Shown here piece after piece: positions 55,604 to 64,000 of a stretch of DNA of 64,000 nucleotides (positions within the stretch are counted from its first letter, which is position 1; each line of letters begins with the position of its first letter). Below the pieces are notes generated by a model that was not told the DNA's origin, ran no database searches, and saw only the letters and a list, made by a program, of their open reading frames with translations. A program made the position numbers and the translations under genes. The DNA lies in assembly GCF_003240585.1 (NCBI RefSeq), contig NZ_PCDP01000035.1, positions 601,934 to 665,933 on the forward strand. Reading direction: 5' to 3'. This DNA is from Arminella tubonensis. Its GTDB lineage: Bacteria > Pseudomonadota > Alphaproteobacteria > Rhizobiales > Rhizobiaceae.

Positions 55604-57757
55604 TCAATCCGCAAAGACGACGCGGCTTGCCTGACGGCGAGCCTGCAGCCAGCCGATGACAGCGCTGCGCATGCGCGCCGCGAAGCGATCCCAGCCAGTC
55701 GGATTGTGGATGATGTCGGCGCGATAGAACGACGGACAGAGCACGGCGGCCTCGGAAACCTCGCCGCAATTGCCGCAGCCGACGCAGCTGTTGTCGATCG
55801 AGGCGACCGGATCGTCCCGCAGCGGATCGTCGGTATGCTTGACCGACAGCGACGGACACCCCGAAAGCCGGATGCAGGCATGATCGCCGGTGCAGACGTC
55901 CTCGTCGACCCCGAAGCGCTCCTTGACCATGCGCTTTCCGTCCTTGACCGCCTGGTTGAACAGCGGCTTCACGCGGCGCTGCTTGTTCAGCATGCATTCG
56001 GACGATGCGACGATGATCTTCGGACCCGGCTCCTTCGTGGTCAGCGCCTCGCGCAGCGTATCTCGCATCTTGGCGACGTCGTAGGTGCGGTCGATCTGGC
56101 GAACCCAGCCGGCGCCGATGCCCTTGACCGCATTGACGATCGAGTTGTTGGTCTTGCGACGCGGATTTTCGGCGCGCGACGACAGGATGTCCTGGCCGCC
56201 CGTGGCCGCCGAATAAAAATTGTCGACGACAAGGATGACGCCGTCCTGTTTGTTGAACACCGCGTTGCCGACCGAGGTCGCAAGGCCGTTATGCCAGAAG
56301 CCGCCGTCGCCCATGACCGAGATCGACCGCTTGTCCGCCTCCACATTGAAGGCGGAGGCCGAAGCCGGCCCGAGGCCGTATCCCATCGTCGTGCCACCGA
56401 TGTTGAAAGGCGGCAGGATCGAGAACAGGTGACAGCCGATATCAGCCGAGACGTGGTGCTCGCCGAGCTCCTTCTCCACCAGCTTCATCGCCGCGAAGAT
56501 CGGCCGTTCCGGACAGCCGATGCAGAAACCGGCCGGCCGCGGCGGCACCACTTCCGCCAGCGCCTTCACCTTGGGATCGTTGAGGATCGGTGACGGATCG
56601 GGCAGCGGCGGCTGGTTGCCCAGCAGCACCCGCGCATGCGTCTCGAGAAAGGTCTTGATCCCGCGCATCAACACCTGCGTGGTGTATTCGCCACCCATCG
56701 GCAGCGTATCCTTGCCCGCAACCTTCGTCTGGATATCACGGCGGCGAAGGATCGTGTTCAACGACTGCTCGATATACTCAGGCGCGCCCTCCTCGACCAT
56801 CAGCACGGCCTTCTTGTCGGCGCAGAACGCCGCCATCTGGTCGTCGATCAGCGGATAGGCGACGTTAAGGACATAAAGCGGCACCGAACAGTTGCCGTAG
56901 ACATCGGCAAGACCCAGCTGCTGTAGGGAGCGCATGACGCTGTTGTACATGCCGCCCAGCAGGATGATGCCGACATCACCTTCCGAGGGACCGAAATATT
57001 CGTTGAGCTTGCGCGTCTTAATGAACTCGACGGCAGCTGGCCAGCGCTGCTCGAGCTTCTGCTTTTCGTGGATGAAGGTCGCCGGCGGCAGCACGATGCG
57101 ATTAACGTCGCGAACAGGATTTTCCAGCGCCTGCCGAAGCGTATAAGGCGGCCGCTTGTTGTCCTTCGCCTCGAACTGACCGTGGACGTGACAGCTCCGG
57201 ATGCCGACCTGCAGCATGACAGGCGTGTTGGAGGCTTCCGATAGCTCGAAACCGGCCTCGACAGCCTCGACGATCGACGGAAGGTTGGGACGCGGATTGA
57301 GCAGCCACATCTGCGACTTCATCGCATAGGCATGGCTGCGCTCCTGCATGATCGAGGAGCCTTCGCCATAGTCCTCGCCGATGATGATCAGCGCGCCGCC
57401 GGTGACGCCGCCGGACGAGAGATTGGAAAGCGCATCCGAGGCAACGTTGGTGCCGGCCGTCGATTTCCAGGTGACCGCCCCACGCACCGGATACATGACC
57501 GAAGCGGACAGCATGGCAGCGGCTGCCGCTTCCGAGGCGGAGGTCTCGAAATGAACGCCGAGATCCTCCATGACATCCTTGGCGTCGGCCAGAACATCCA
57601 TCAGATGCGAGATCGGCGAGCCTTGATAGCCGCCGACATAGGCGACGCCGGACTGGAGCAAAGCCTTGGTGATCGCGAGAATTCCCTCGCCGCGGAAGAT
57701 GTCGCCCTGTCCGAGCTTGAGGTCCTCGACTTCACGCGCAAATGAACGTTCGGCCAT
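55604..57757 (-). CDS. iorA: Indolepyruvate:ferredoxin oxidoreductase, alpha subunit
   Basis: 717 aa. Order of parts: pyrimidine-binding domain (GEGILAITKALLQSGVAYVGGYQGSP, in part; ETSASEAAAAAMLSASV), middle transketolase-C-like part, thiamine-diphosphate domain (FCIGCPERPIF, DIGCHLFSILPP, MGDGGFWHNGL with the Mg-binding GDG), and a ferredoxin-type tail with CTGDHACIRLSGCPS and CVGCGNCGEVSEAAVLCPS for iron-sulfur clusters. AAGGGG lies before the ATG at 57757. Divergent from the peptide-type ABC transporter. Confidence 0.92.
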   Translation of the reverse strand: MAERSFAREVEDLKLGQGDIFRGEGILAITKALLQSGVAYVGGYQGSPISHLMDVLADAKDVMEDLGVHFETSASEAAAAAMLSASVMYPVRGAVTWKSTAGTNVASDALSNLSSGGVTGGALIIIGEDYGEGSSIMQERSHAYAMKSQMWLLNPRPNLPSIVEAVEAGFELSEASNTPVMLQVGIRSCHVHGQFEAKDNKRPPYTLRQALENPVRDVNRIVLPPATFIHEKQKLEQRWPAAVEFIKTRKLNEYFGPSEGDVGIILLGGMYNSVMRSLQQLGLADVYGNCSVPLYVLNVAYPLIDDQMAAFCADKKAVLMVEEGAPEYIEQSLNTILRRRDIQTKVAGKDTLPMGGEYTTQVLMRGIKTFLETHARVLLGNQPPLPDPSPILNDPKVKALAEVVPPRPAGFCIGCPERPIFAAMKLVEKELGEHHVSADIGCHLFSILPPFNIGGTTMGYGLGPASASAFNVEADKRSISVMGDGGFWHNGLATSVGNAVFNKQDGVILVVDNFYSAATGGQDILSSRAENPRRKTNNSIVNAVKGIGAGWVRQIDRTYDVAKMRDTLREALTTKEPGPKIIVASSECMLNKQRRVKPLFNQAVKDGKRMVKERFGVDEDVCTGDHACIRLSGCPSLSVKHTDDPLRDDPVASIDNSCVGCGNCGEVSEAAVLCPSFYRADIIHNPTGWDRFAARMRSAVIGWLQARRQASRVVFAD

Positions 57758-57898
57758 CGCAATTCCCCTTCGCCTTTCGTGAGGCGTTTTATTCAATCAT
57801 TTGCAAAATCATATTTCGACCGTCATCCCACTGTCAAATAACAAATGAGTATTTGATTACCCACTGGCCTGTTTCCTCCGCGCAGGCCGCTTCATCAT

Positions 57899-57916
57899 TA
57901 TATGCTATAGCATATA
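57899..57916. promoter_or_regulatory. 18-bp perfect palindrome between iorA and the ABC transporter
   Basis: TATATGCTATAGCATATA is an exact palindrome, 142 bp upstream of iorA and 189 bp upstream of the binding-protein gene. Size and symmetry fit a MarR-type operator. It lies in a 347-bp AT-rich divergent gap (57758-58104) that holds no gene. Confidence 0.6.
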
Positions 57917-58104
57917 TTTTCACAATTTGGATCATCGGCCAGCTGATAGGCGCCGATTGTCCGCTCCTCTAAATTTGCGAAACCTCAGAGAATCCGCTTG
58001 CCGGTTGGAAATGCTTATTTTAAGATTAAAACATTCCGAAAATAAATCGCCAGCGGCAGGCCGGCTCGTGCCTTCTTGTCGCTGAATAGGGGAACGGAGT
58101 GCAC

Positions 58105-59640
58105 ATGACGACGCTTACTCGGCGCCAGGCCTTGAGCCTTGGCGCGGCTACTTTCATTACCGGGATTCTCGCGGGACGGACCATCGTCGAGGCAGCGGAC
58201 AGCAACACGCTGACCATCGCTTTCAACGTCAACCTGCCGGCTTTCGATCCGACCACCGGCCCGTCCGCCGTCAACCCGACCATCCAGGCGATCTACCGCT
58301 CGATCTTCGACCAGTTCATCGCGCAAGGGCCGGACCTGAAATTCCAGCCGGGCCTTCTGACCAAATGGGGCTGGAACGACGACAAGACCAAGGTCTGGAT
58401 GGACGTCCGCGAAGGCGTCACCTGGCATGACGGTTCCAAGTTCACGCCTGAGGATGTCGTCTGGTCGCTCAACCGCGCCGGCGACCAGAAGGGCGGCAAT
58501 CCGATTTCATTCATCTGGTCGACCGCCAACAACTACAAGGTCGAAGGCAACCGCATCACCGGCGATGTCGTCCGCTTCGAGCCCACCTATTTCAAGTGGA
58601 TGGCCTTCCTCACAGGCTACGTCCTGCCGAAGGATTATTACACCAAGGTCGGCGCGGAAGGCTTCGAAAAGAAGCCGATCGGAACCGGTCCCTACATGGT
58701 CGACGCCTATGAGGGCAATTCCTTCCTCCGCCTCAAGGCCAATCCGAACTATTTCGGCGGCAAGCCGGCCTTCGAGACGGTCATCTACAAGTTCGTTCCA
58801 GACACGACGAGCCGCGTCGCCGAAATCGAATCCGGCTCTTCCGACGTCACGCTCGAGATTCCCTACGAGGATTTCGACCGGCTGAAAAAGAAGAAGGGCT
58901 TCGCCGGCGTAGCAACGCCAGTGTCCGACATCGGCATGATCTTCATCAGCAATGTCGATCCGATGCTGGACAAGAATGTCCGCCTTGCGGCCAATATGTC
59001 GATCGACAAGGAGGCCATCATCAAGCGCCTGCTGCGCGGCTACGGCAAGCCGCTGTCGACGCTGGAAGCGCCGGAATACGACGCCTACGATCCGTCGATC
59101 AAGATCCCCTACGATCCTGAGCAGGCAAAGAAGCTGCTGGCCGCCAGCGGCTATTCGCCGGAAAAGCCTGTCAAGTTCACGATCAAGACCACCCGCGGCT
59201 TCAAGCCGAAGGACTATGAGATGATCCAGGCGATCGTCGGCATGTGGCGCAAGGTCGGCATCGAGGCGGAAATCGAGGTCTACGAGATCGCCAAGCACTA
59301 TGAACTGCGCGCCGCCCACCAACTCGGACCGGCAGCCTTCTACAACTGGGGCAATGCCATCGGCGACCCGACGACCTCGACCGGCTTTGCCATGTTCAGC
59401 CCCTCGCCACACTCGGCCTGGAAGACCAAGGATGTCGACGACATGCTAGGCCCTCTCTGGGGCGAAAAGGACGAGGCCAAACGCATCGCTGGCTGGAAAG
59501 CCGCCGACAAGTATATTGCCGAGCAGGGCTACGTCATCCCGCTGCTGCAATACGCCCAGCCGATCGTCTACAAGACCAGCGTCAAGGTCACGCCGAACGT
59601 ATCGGGGGCATTGCAGGCGACGCTGGTTTCGAAGGCCTGA
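58105..59640 (+). CDS. ABC transporter substrate-binding protein, family 5 (peptide/opine/nickel type)
   Basis: 511 aa periplasmic protein with a TAT-like signal (TRRQALSLGAATFITGILAG; cleavage near VEA-AD about residue 31). SBP_bac_5 segments: FQPGLLTKWGWNDDKTKVW, VTWHDGSKFTPEDVVWSLNR, IGTGPYMVDAYEGN and VRLAANMSIDKEAIIKRLLRG. The ATG at 58105 has GGAG just upstream. First gene of a complete five-gene importer. Family 5 ligands range from peptides to opines and glycosides; the iorAB neighbourhood suggests an aromatic or indolic conjugate. Confidence 0.9.
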   Translation: MTTLTRRQALSLGAATFITGILAGRTIVEAADSNTLTIAFNVNLPAFDPTTGPSAVNPTIQAIYRSIFDQFIAQGPDLKFQPGLLTKWGWNDDKTKVWMDVREGVTWHDGSKFTPEDVVWSLNRAGDQKGGNPISFIWSTANNYKVEGNRITGDVVRFEPTYFKWMAFLTGYVLPKDYYTKVGAEGFEKKPIGTGPYMVDAYEGNSFLRLKANPNYFGGKPAFETVIYKFVPDTTSRVAEIESGSSDVTLEIPYEDFDRLKKKKGFAGVATPVSDIGMIFISNVDPMLDKNVRLAANMSIDKEAIIKRLLRGYGKPLSTLEAPEYDAYDPSIKIPYDPEQAKKLLAASGYSPEKPVKFTIKTTRGFKPKDYEMIQAIVGMWRKVGIEAEIEVYEIAKHYELRAAHQLGPAAFYNWGNAIGDPTTSTGFAMFSPSPHSAWKTKDVDDMLGPLWGEKDEAKRIAGWKAADKYIAEQGYVIPLLQYAQPIVYKTSVKVTPNVSGALQATLVSKA

Positions 59641-59700
59641 TGATTCGGAGCAAGTGTCCGCCCCTCGATTAACCAGGGAGTCCGGACTCGCGGCTTTCTC

Positions 59701-59826
59701 CACCTCCCCCTTGATGGGGGAGGTCGCGGCGGAGCCGCGGGTGGGGGTGACCAGCGGCATCGGTGGGCGCAGCAATCACCCCACCCCGTCGCTTCGCGCC
59801 GACCCTCCCCATCAAGGGGAGGGTGT
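59701..59826. repeat. Palindromic intergenic element, third copy
   Basis: Opens CACCTCCCCCTTGATGGGGG and closes CCTCCCCATCAAGGGGAGGG, with the same GCGGGTGGGGGTGAC and CACCCCACCCCG inner parts as the tandem copies near 53.7-54.0 kb. It sits between the binding-protein gene and the first permease, inside an otherwise continuous operon, in a 245-bp gap. Confidence 0.85.
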
Positions 59827-59885
59827 TAACAGCCCACCGCCCACGATACATTTGTCGCGATCGATGCGGCTGGAATTGAGTGTTT

Positions 59886-60893
59886 ATGCTAGCAGTCTCC
59901 ATACTCAACCGCCTGATGATGGCCGCCGCCACGCTGTTCGGCGTGGCACTGATCGTCTTCGTGCTTTTGCGCGTCGTCCCCGGAGACCCGATCGCGATGA
60001 TGATCTCGCCGGGCGCGACCCCCGCCGACATCGCCGCCCTCCGCGCCCATTACGGTCTCGATACCACCCTGCCCGTGCAGTTCGGCATCTGGCTCAAGTC
60101 AGTCGTCTCAGGCGATTTCGGCACATCGATTTCGCTCAAGCGCGACGTCCTCGGCCTGCTTGGCGACCGGCTCCCCGCAACGCTGGAGCTTGCGGTCGCG
60201 GCCCTGGTCCTCGCTGTCATATCAGGCGGCCTTGTTGCGATAGCAGGTACCCTCGCCCGCCGCACGCTTCTCGAGCCCATCATCGATGGCCTCAACGGAC
60301 TGTTTCTCGCAGTCCCCGATTTCGTCTGGGCGCTGGCTCTGGTCCTCGTCTTCGGCGTGTTCCTGCCAATATTTCCACTGTCCGGGCGCATCGACCCGAG
60401 CACGGAAACGCATTTCGCCACGCCATTCTATCTCATCGAAAGCCTCGTCACGTTCCAGTTTGCCGTCTTTGCCGATATCGCCGCCCATATGGTCATGCCG
60501 GTGCTGGCGCTCGGCCTGCCGCTCGCAGCAATCATCGCCCGCGTCCTGAAGGCGGCACTGTCGGAGGCAATGGTGCAGGACTACATCCTGCTCGCCCGGC
60601 TGAAGGGCATGTCGAACCTGCGGCTCGTGCTGCAGGAGGCCCTGCGCAATGCAGTCGGCCCGACGATCGCGTTGACCGGCGTCCAATTCACCTTCCTCAT
60701 CGGAGGCACTGTCATCGTCGAGCGCATCTTCGCCTATCCGGGCATCGGCAACATGGCGATCGACGCCGTTATCAATCGCGACCTGCCGCTAATCCAGGGC
60801 CTGGTGCTGGTCTTCGGCGCGCTTTTCATCGTCATCAACTTGGCTGTCGACTTACTGGTTGCCGCGTTCAATCCGAGGCTCGCGCATGGCTGA
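59886..60893 (+). CDS. ABC transporter permease, DppB/OppB type
   Basis: 335 aa inner-membrane protein with about six helices. The start MLAVSILNRLMM, the LLRVVPGDPIAMMI segment and the EAA loop DYILLARLKGMSNLRLVLQEALRNA are typical of DppB. The ATG at 59886 is preferred; a GTG two codons earlier is possible. Its last eight bases overlap the next permease gene. Confidence 0.92.
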   Translation: MLAVSILNRLMMAAATLFGVALIVFVLLRVVPGDPIAMMISPGATPADIAALRAHYGLDTTLPVQFGIWLKSVVSGDFGTSISLKRDVLGLLGDRLPATLELAVAALVLAVISGGLVAIAGTLARRTLLEPIIDGLNGLFLAVPDFVWALALVLVFGVFLPIFPLSGRIDPSTETHFATPFYLIESLVTFQFAVFADIAAHMVMPVLALGLPLAAIIARVLKAALSEAMVQDYILLARLKGMSNLRLVLQEALRNAVGPTIALTGVQFTFLIGGTVIVERIFAYPGIGNMAIDAVINRDLPLIQGLVLVFGALFIVINLAVDLLVAAFNPRLAHG

Positions 60894-61779
60894 AGTGATC
60901 GCAACAGGCACGCCGAGACCGCGGTCTCGAAACTCAAAAAGGGCGCGCGCCCTGTTGTCGGAGCCGAAGGTCGTCTTCGGCGGCGGCTTCATCCTGTTTT
61001 TGCTCATCCTCGCGATCTTAGCGCCCTGGATCGCGCCTAAAAATCCGCTGGAGCAGGACCTGATGTCCGGCACTCTGCCGCCCTTCTGGGTCGACGGCAC
61101 CGATCCGAATTTCCTTTTGGGTACCGACGATCTCGGCCGCGACGTGCTCTCGCGGCTCATCCTCGGCTCGCGCATCGCCCTTGTCGTTGCCTTCGTGGCG
61201 GCAAGTCTTGCCGCTGTCATCGGCACCCTTCTCGGCCTCGTCGCCGGCTGGTACGGCGGCTGGATCGACAAGGTCATCTCCCGCCTCGTCGATATCTGGA
61301 TGGCCTTTCCGCCGGTACTGCTCTCGATCCTGCTGGTCGCCGTCTTCGGCTCCGGTGTGCATTCGGTCATCGCCGCTATCGTCATCATCGACTGGACGCG
61401 CTTTTGCCGCGTCGTCCGTTCGGAAACCCAGGCGCAGGCCCAGATGGACTATGTCACCGCCGCCCGCACCATCGGCTTCTCGCGCATCCGCATCCTCTTC
61501 AGCGAGATATTGCCTAATGTCGCACCGGTGCTGATCGCCCTCGTCAGCCTCGAAATGGGCATCGCCGTCATCGTCGAGGCGATCCTCTCCTTCGTCGGCC
61601 TCTCCGTCTCATCCGATACCCCAACCTGGGGCGGCATGATCGCCGAGGGTCGACAGATCATCTATGACGGCTGGTGGGTGCTCGCGGCCCCGCTCACCGC
61701 CCTCTTCGCCACCGTACTCGCCTTCAATCAGCTCGGCGATGGCCTCCGCCGCGCCCTCGACCCAGTGATGCGCCGATGA
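60886..61779 (+). CDS. ABC transporter permease, DppC/OppC type
   Basis: 297 aa. A hydrophilic start is followed by a first helix (FGGGFILFLLILAILAPWIA) and the DppC hallmark LGTDDLGRDVLSRLILGSRI. The EAA loop is DYVTAARTIGFSRIRILFSEI. The start overlaps the previous stop (ATGGCTGA) and its stop overlaps the next start (ATGA), so translation is coupled. Confidence 0.92.
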   Translation: MAEVIATGTPRPRSRNSKRARALLSEPKVVFGGGFILFLLILAILAPWIAPKNPLEQDLMSGTLPPFWVDGTDPNFLLGTDDLGRDVLSRLILGSRIALVVAFVAASLAAVIGTLLGLVAGWYGGWIDKVISRLVDIWMAFPPVLLSILLVAVFGSGVHSVIAAIVIIDWTRFCRVVRSETQAQAQMDYVTAARTIGFSRIRILFSEILPNVAPVLIALVSLEMGIAVIVEAILSFVGLSVSSDTPTWGGMIAEGRQIIYDGWWVLAAPLTALFATVLAFNQLGDGLRRALDPVMRR

Positions 61780-62660
61780 GCCAGCCGCTGATCTCGATCT
61801 CCGGCCTCAGTGCCGTATCAGACCGCGATGCGGGCGCACCGATCCTGCGCGACGTATCGCTGGCGCTCGAACGCGGCGAGGTCCGCGGCCTTGTCGGCGA
61901 AAGCGGCGCCGGCAAATCGACCATCGCCAAGGCACTGCTCGGCATCTTGCCGCGCACCGTCCGGGTCACCAGCGGCGCCATCACGTTCGAAGGCCGCGAT
62001 CTGTTGCGAATGCCGCCAAAGCAACTACGCAACATAATCGGCAGCGAAATCTCGCTGATCCCGCAGGACCCGCAGACCGCGCTGAACCCCGGGCGCCGCA
62101 TCGAAGGTCAGTTGACCGACGGGCTTCGCCTCAAGCGCGGCCTGTCCTCAAAAGACGCACGGCATCGCGCACTTAAGCTGCTGGAAGAAGTCCACATCCG
62201 CGACCCTGAACGCGTGCTCGGCTGCTATCCGCATGAACTTTCAGGCGGCATGCGCCAGCGTATCCTCATCGCCGCCGCCTTCGCGCTGGAGCCGAAGCTC
62301 GTGGTCGCCGACGAGCCAACGACAGCCCTCGACGTGACGGTGCAGAAGCAGATCCTGCGGCTGATCCGCGGCCTGCAGGAAGCCCACGGCACCGCCGTCA
62401 TCTTCGTCACCCACGACCTCGGCGTCGTCGCCCAGATCTGCGATACGGTCACCCTGCTCTACGCCGGCAAGGTCATCGAACAAGGGCGCACCGCCGACGT
62501 GCTCGCGAACCCGCATCACATTTACACCCGCTCATTGATCGCAGCCGGCCCGCGCTACGACCGCCCGAATGCGGGACTGACCCCCGTGCCTGACGATGTT
62601 TTCGCCGAACTGCGCCGCGAAATCGCCATCAGCGACGGGAAGGAGGCTCGCCATGTCTGA
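61776..62660 (+). CDS. ABC transporter ATP-binding protein, DppD type
   Basis: 294 aa. Walker A GESGAGKST near 40-48, Q-loop in SLIPQDPQTALNP, signature LSGGMRQR near 152-159, Walker B LVVADEPTTALD and H-loop FVTHDLG. The terminal oligopeptide-ATPase region is short and lacks the Cys cluster seen in some DppD proteins. Overlaps neighbours at both ends. Confidence 0.92.
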   Translation: MSQPLISISGLSAVSDRDAGAPILRDVSLALERGEVRGLVGESGAGKSTIAKALLGILPRTVRVTSGAITFEGRDLLRMPPKQLRNIIGSEISLIPQDPQTALNPGRRIEGQLTDGLRLKRGLSSKDARHRALKLLEEVHIRDPERVLGCYPHELSGGMRQRILIAAAFALEPKLVVADEPTTALDVTVQKQILRLIRGLQEAHGTAVIFVTHDLGVVAQICDTVTLLYAGKVIEQGRTADVLANPHHIYTRSLIAAGPRYDRPNAGLTPVPDDVFAELRREIAISDGKEARHV

Positions 62661-63531
62661 CGATCTCCTCACAGCGTCAGGCATCGAAGTGACCTATGGC
62701 GGACGGCGCACGCTTTCCGGCCAGCGCGTCGACGGCGTCAAAGTGCTGCACGGCGTCGATATCTCGATCCGTCGCGGAGAAACCATCGGCATCGTCGGCG
62801 AAAGCGGCTCCGGCAAGACAACTCTCGGCCGTGCCCTGCTGAAGCTCATCGATATCTCCTCGGGCAGCATCTGCTTCGACGGCACCGATATCACCCATCT
62901 GCCGGATACACGCATGCGTCCGCTTCGACGTCGGATGCAGATGATCTTCCAGGATCCGATGGCATCGCTCAACCCACGCCACACGATCCGCCGTATCCTC
63001 GTCGAGCCCTTGCTCCTGCACGGCGTCGCGAAGGATGCAAAGGCCGCCGAGCGCCGGGTCTCCACCATCCTCGAGCGCGTGACGTTGCCGCAATCCTGCC
63101 TCGACCGCAATCCACACGAACTGTCAGGCGGCCAGCGCCAGCGCATCGGCATCGCCCGGGCAGCACTGCTCGAGCCGGATTTCGTGCTCGCCGACGAAAT
63201 CGTCTCCGGCCTCGATGTCTCGACGCAGGCACAGGTGCTGAACCTGCTCAAGGAACTATCCACTGACCTCGGCCTGTCGATGGCCTTCATCAGCCACGAC
63301 CTCTCCGTCATCCGCGCCATCTGCAACCGCGTCTATGTCATGCGCAACGGCCTGGTTGTCGAGGAAGGCCCCTGCGACCGCGTCTTCGCAGATCCCGCTT
63401 CCGGCTACACCCGCATGCTGCTCGACGCCATTCCGCTTCCGGAAGTGGATCCGGAATGGCTGGGTCGAGGCATGGAGAGTGATGAGAGAAAAACCCCTCC
63501 CCAACCCTCCCCACAAGGGGGAGGGAGCTAG
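62653..63531 (+). CDS. ABC transporter ATP-binding protein, DppF type
   Basis: 292 aa. Walker A GESGSGKTT near 50-58, Q-loop FQDPMASLNP, signature LSGGQRQR, Walker B FVLADEIVSGLD (the more usual form is DEPVSALD; the catalytic Glu is kept) and H-loop FISHDLS. The final 13 residues, KTPPQPSPQGGGS, are encoded by a GC-rich intergenic repeat that runs into the gene end. The start overlaps the previous stop (ATGTCTGA). Confidence 0.92.
   Translation: MSDDLLTASGIEVTYGGRRTLSGQRVDGVKVLHGVDISIRRGETIGIVGESGSGKTTLGRALLKLIDISSGSICFDGTDITHLPDTRMRPLRRRMQMIFQDPMASLNPRHTIRRILVEPLLLHGVAKDAKAAERRVSTILERVTLPQSCLDRNPHELSGGQRQRIGIARAALLEPDFVLADEIVSGLDVSTQAQVLNLLKELSTDLGLSMAFISHDLSVIRAICNRVYVMRNGLVVEEGPCDRVFADPASGYTRMLLDAIPLPEVDPEWLGRGMESDERKTPPQPSPQGGGS
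63492..63526 (-). repeat. Short GC-rich repeat (copy 2) within the DppF-type gene end
   Basis: The reverse complement of the unit at 6413-6441 (CCCCCTTGTGGGGAGGG, then TTGGGGAGGGG on the minus strand). It supplies the last codons before the TAG at 63529. Confidence 0.7.
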
Positions 63532-64000
63532 TGGTTTGATCGAGACAAAGGAGTCCGATTTAGGATTCCAATTTTCGCATGAATATGCGACGGTCCTGCA
63601 TGCGCACAGGTGTCACATTTGAGGTTTCCGCTGCCGACCGGGTTCGGCTGAACGCAATCGTTTCGGCAGGCAGCTCGCCGCAAAAGCATGTGTGGCGGGC
63701 GAAGATCATCTTGATGACCGACGAGGGTCTGGGAACGGTCGCGATCATGGAGGCGACGGCTAAGTCGAAGACCTGTGTCTGGCGTTGGCAGGAGCGCTTC
63801 ATGACGGAAGGCGTAGACGGCCTTTTGCGCGACAAAAGCCGGCCGCCCGGCATTGCGCCGCTTGAGGTTGATCTTGTCGACCGGGTTGTTGCTCTGACGC
63901 AGGAGCCGCCCACGCAGGAAGCCACTCACTGGACGGTTCGTGCGATGGCAAAGGCTGTGGGGATTGCGGCGTCCTCAGTCGTCAAGATCTGGCATGAGCA
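63532..64000 (+). mobile_element. IS630-family insertion sequence, left part
   Basis: The transposase gene and its upstream sequence run off the right edge. The left terminal repeat cannot be fixed without the right end. IS630 elements insert at TA, and the DppF stop codon TAG (63529-63531) lies at the boundary region, so insertion at that TA is possible but unproved. Confidence 0.5.
63585..64000 (+). CDS. IS630-family transposase, N-terminal part (cut by window edge)
   Basis: At least 138 codons with no stop before the edge, beginning MRRSCMRTGVTFEVSAADRV. The N-terminal helix-turn-helix pair is clear: HVWRAKIILMTDEGLGTVAI, then KTCVWRWQERFMTEGVDGLL, and LLRDKSRPPG, then HWTVRAMAKAVGIAASSVVKIW, which is the standard IS630 layout before the DDE catalytic domain. 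That domain lies outside the window. An ATG two codons upstream (63579) is equally possible. Confidence 0.85.
   Translation, partial: MRRSCMRTGVTFEVSAADRVRLNAIVSAGSSPQKHVWRAKIILMTDEGLGTVAIMEATAKSKTCVWRWQERFMTEGVDGLLRDKSRPPGIAPLEVDLVDRVVALTQEPPTQEATHWTVRAMAKAVGIAASSVVKIWHE

Overview
This 64 kb window looks like a chromosome or chromid segment of an alphaproteobacterium, most likely one of the Rhizobiaceae (Rhizobium/Agrobacterium/Neorhizobium group). The reasons are high GC, FCD-type GntR regulators, many binding-protein-dependent ABC transporters, a ugd plus UDP-glucuronate epimerase pair typical of rhizobial surface polysaccharide synthesis, and several families of short GC-rich palindromic intergenic repeats of the RIME/MITE kind. 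No rRNA, tRNA or CRISPR array was recognised. The genus is inferred and was not tested.

Layout. 0-3.2 kb: the start of a polyamine-type ABC transporter (TAT-exported binding protein cut by the left edge, plus ATPase) and a divergent GntR regulator. 3.3-5.7 kb: ugd and a UDP-glucuronate 4-epimerase. 5.7-9.1 kb: flavin reductase, DMT exporter and an MhqO/MhqD-like quinone-detoxification pair. 9.2-10.6 kb: a Phd/PIN toxin-antitoxin pair and ung. 10.7-16.5 kb: a dimethylglycine/sarcosine-dehydrogenase-like flavoprotein, a DeoR regulator and a LysR/YeiH pair. 16.5-22.1 kb: a PAS-GGDEF-EAL protein and a three-gene sugar-acid operon (D-erythronate-type dehydrogenase, beta-hydroxyacid dehydrogenase, IlvD/Edd dehydratase). 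22.3-28.8 kb: a MexEF-like RND pump with a hydrolase-fold protein that lacks its catalytic Ser, and a divergent LysR regulator. 29-31.6 kb: a large lipoprotein hydrolase.

31.7-42.4 kb: AraC, DMT and GntR genes; a VC1184-type class V aminotransferase homologue framed by repeats; a class II Fic protein under an iterated palindrome; an LLM flavin monooxygenase; and an operon with HpcH/HpaI aldolase, aminotransferase, amino-acid binding protein and permease. That operon suggests uptake, transamination and retro-aldol cleavage of a gamma-hydroxy amino acid. 42.4-47.8 kb is an accessory patch: DUF1254 protein, a tiny Cys/His protein, secreted PAP2 phosphatase, small hydrolase, exported unknown and SRPBCC protein.

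47.9-63.5 kb appears to be one catabolic district. Two paralogous CrtI-like flavoproteins, each followed by a MarR gene, stand head to head around an isatin-hydrolase-like cyclase. Next come indolepyruvate:ferredoxin oxidoreductase (iorA, iorB) and a complete five-gene dipeptide/opine-type ABC importer, divergent from iorA across an 18-bp perfect palindrome. The inferred job is import and breakdown of an indolic or other aromatic compound. An IS630-family transposase enters at the right edge just after the last transporter gene.
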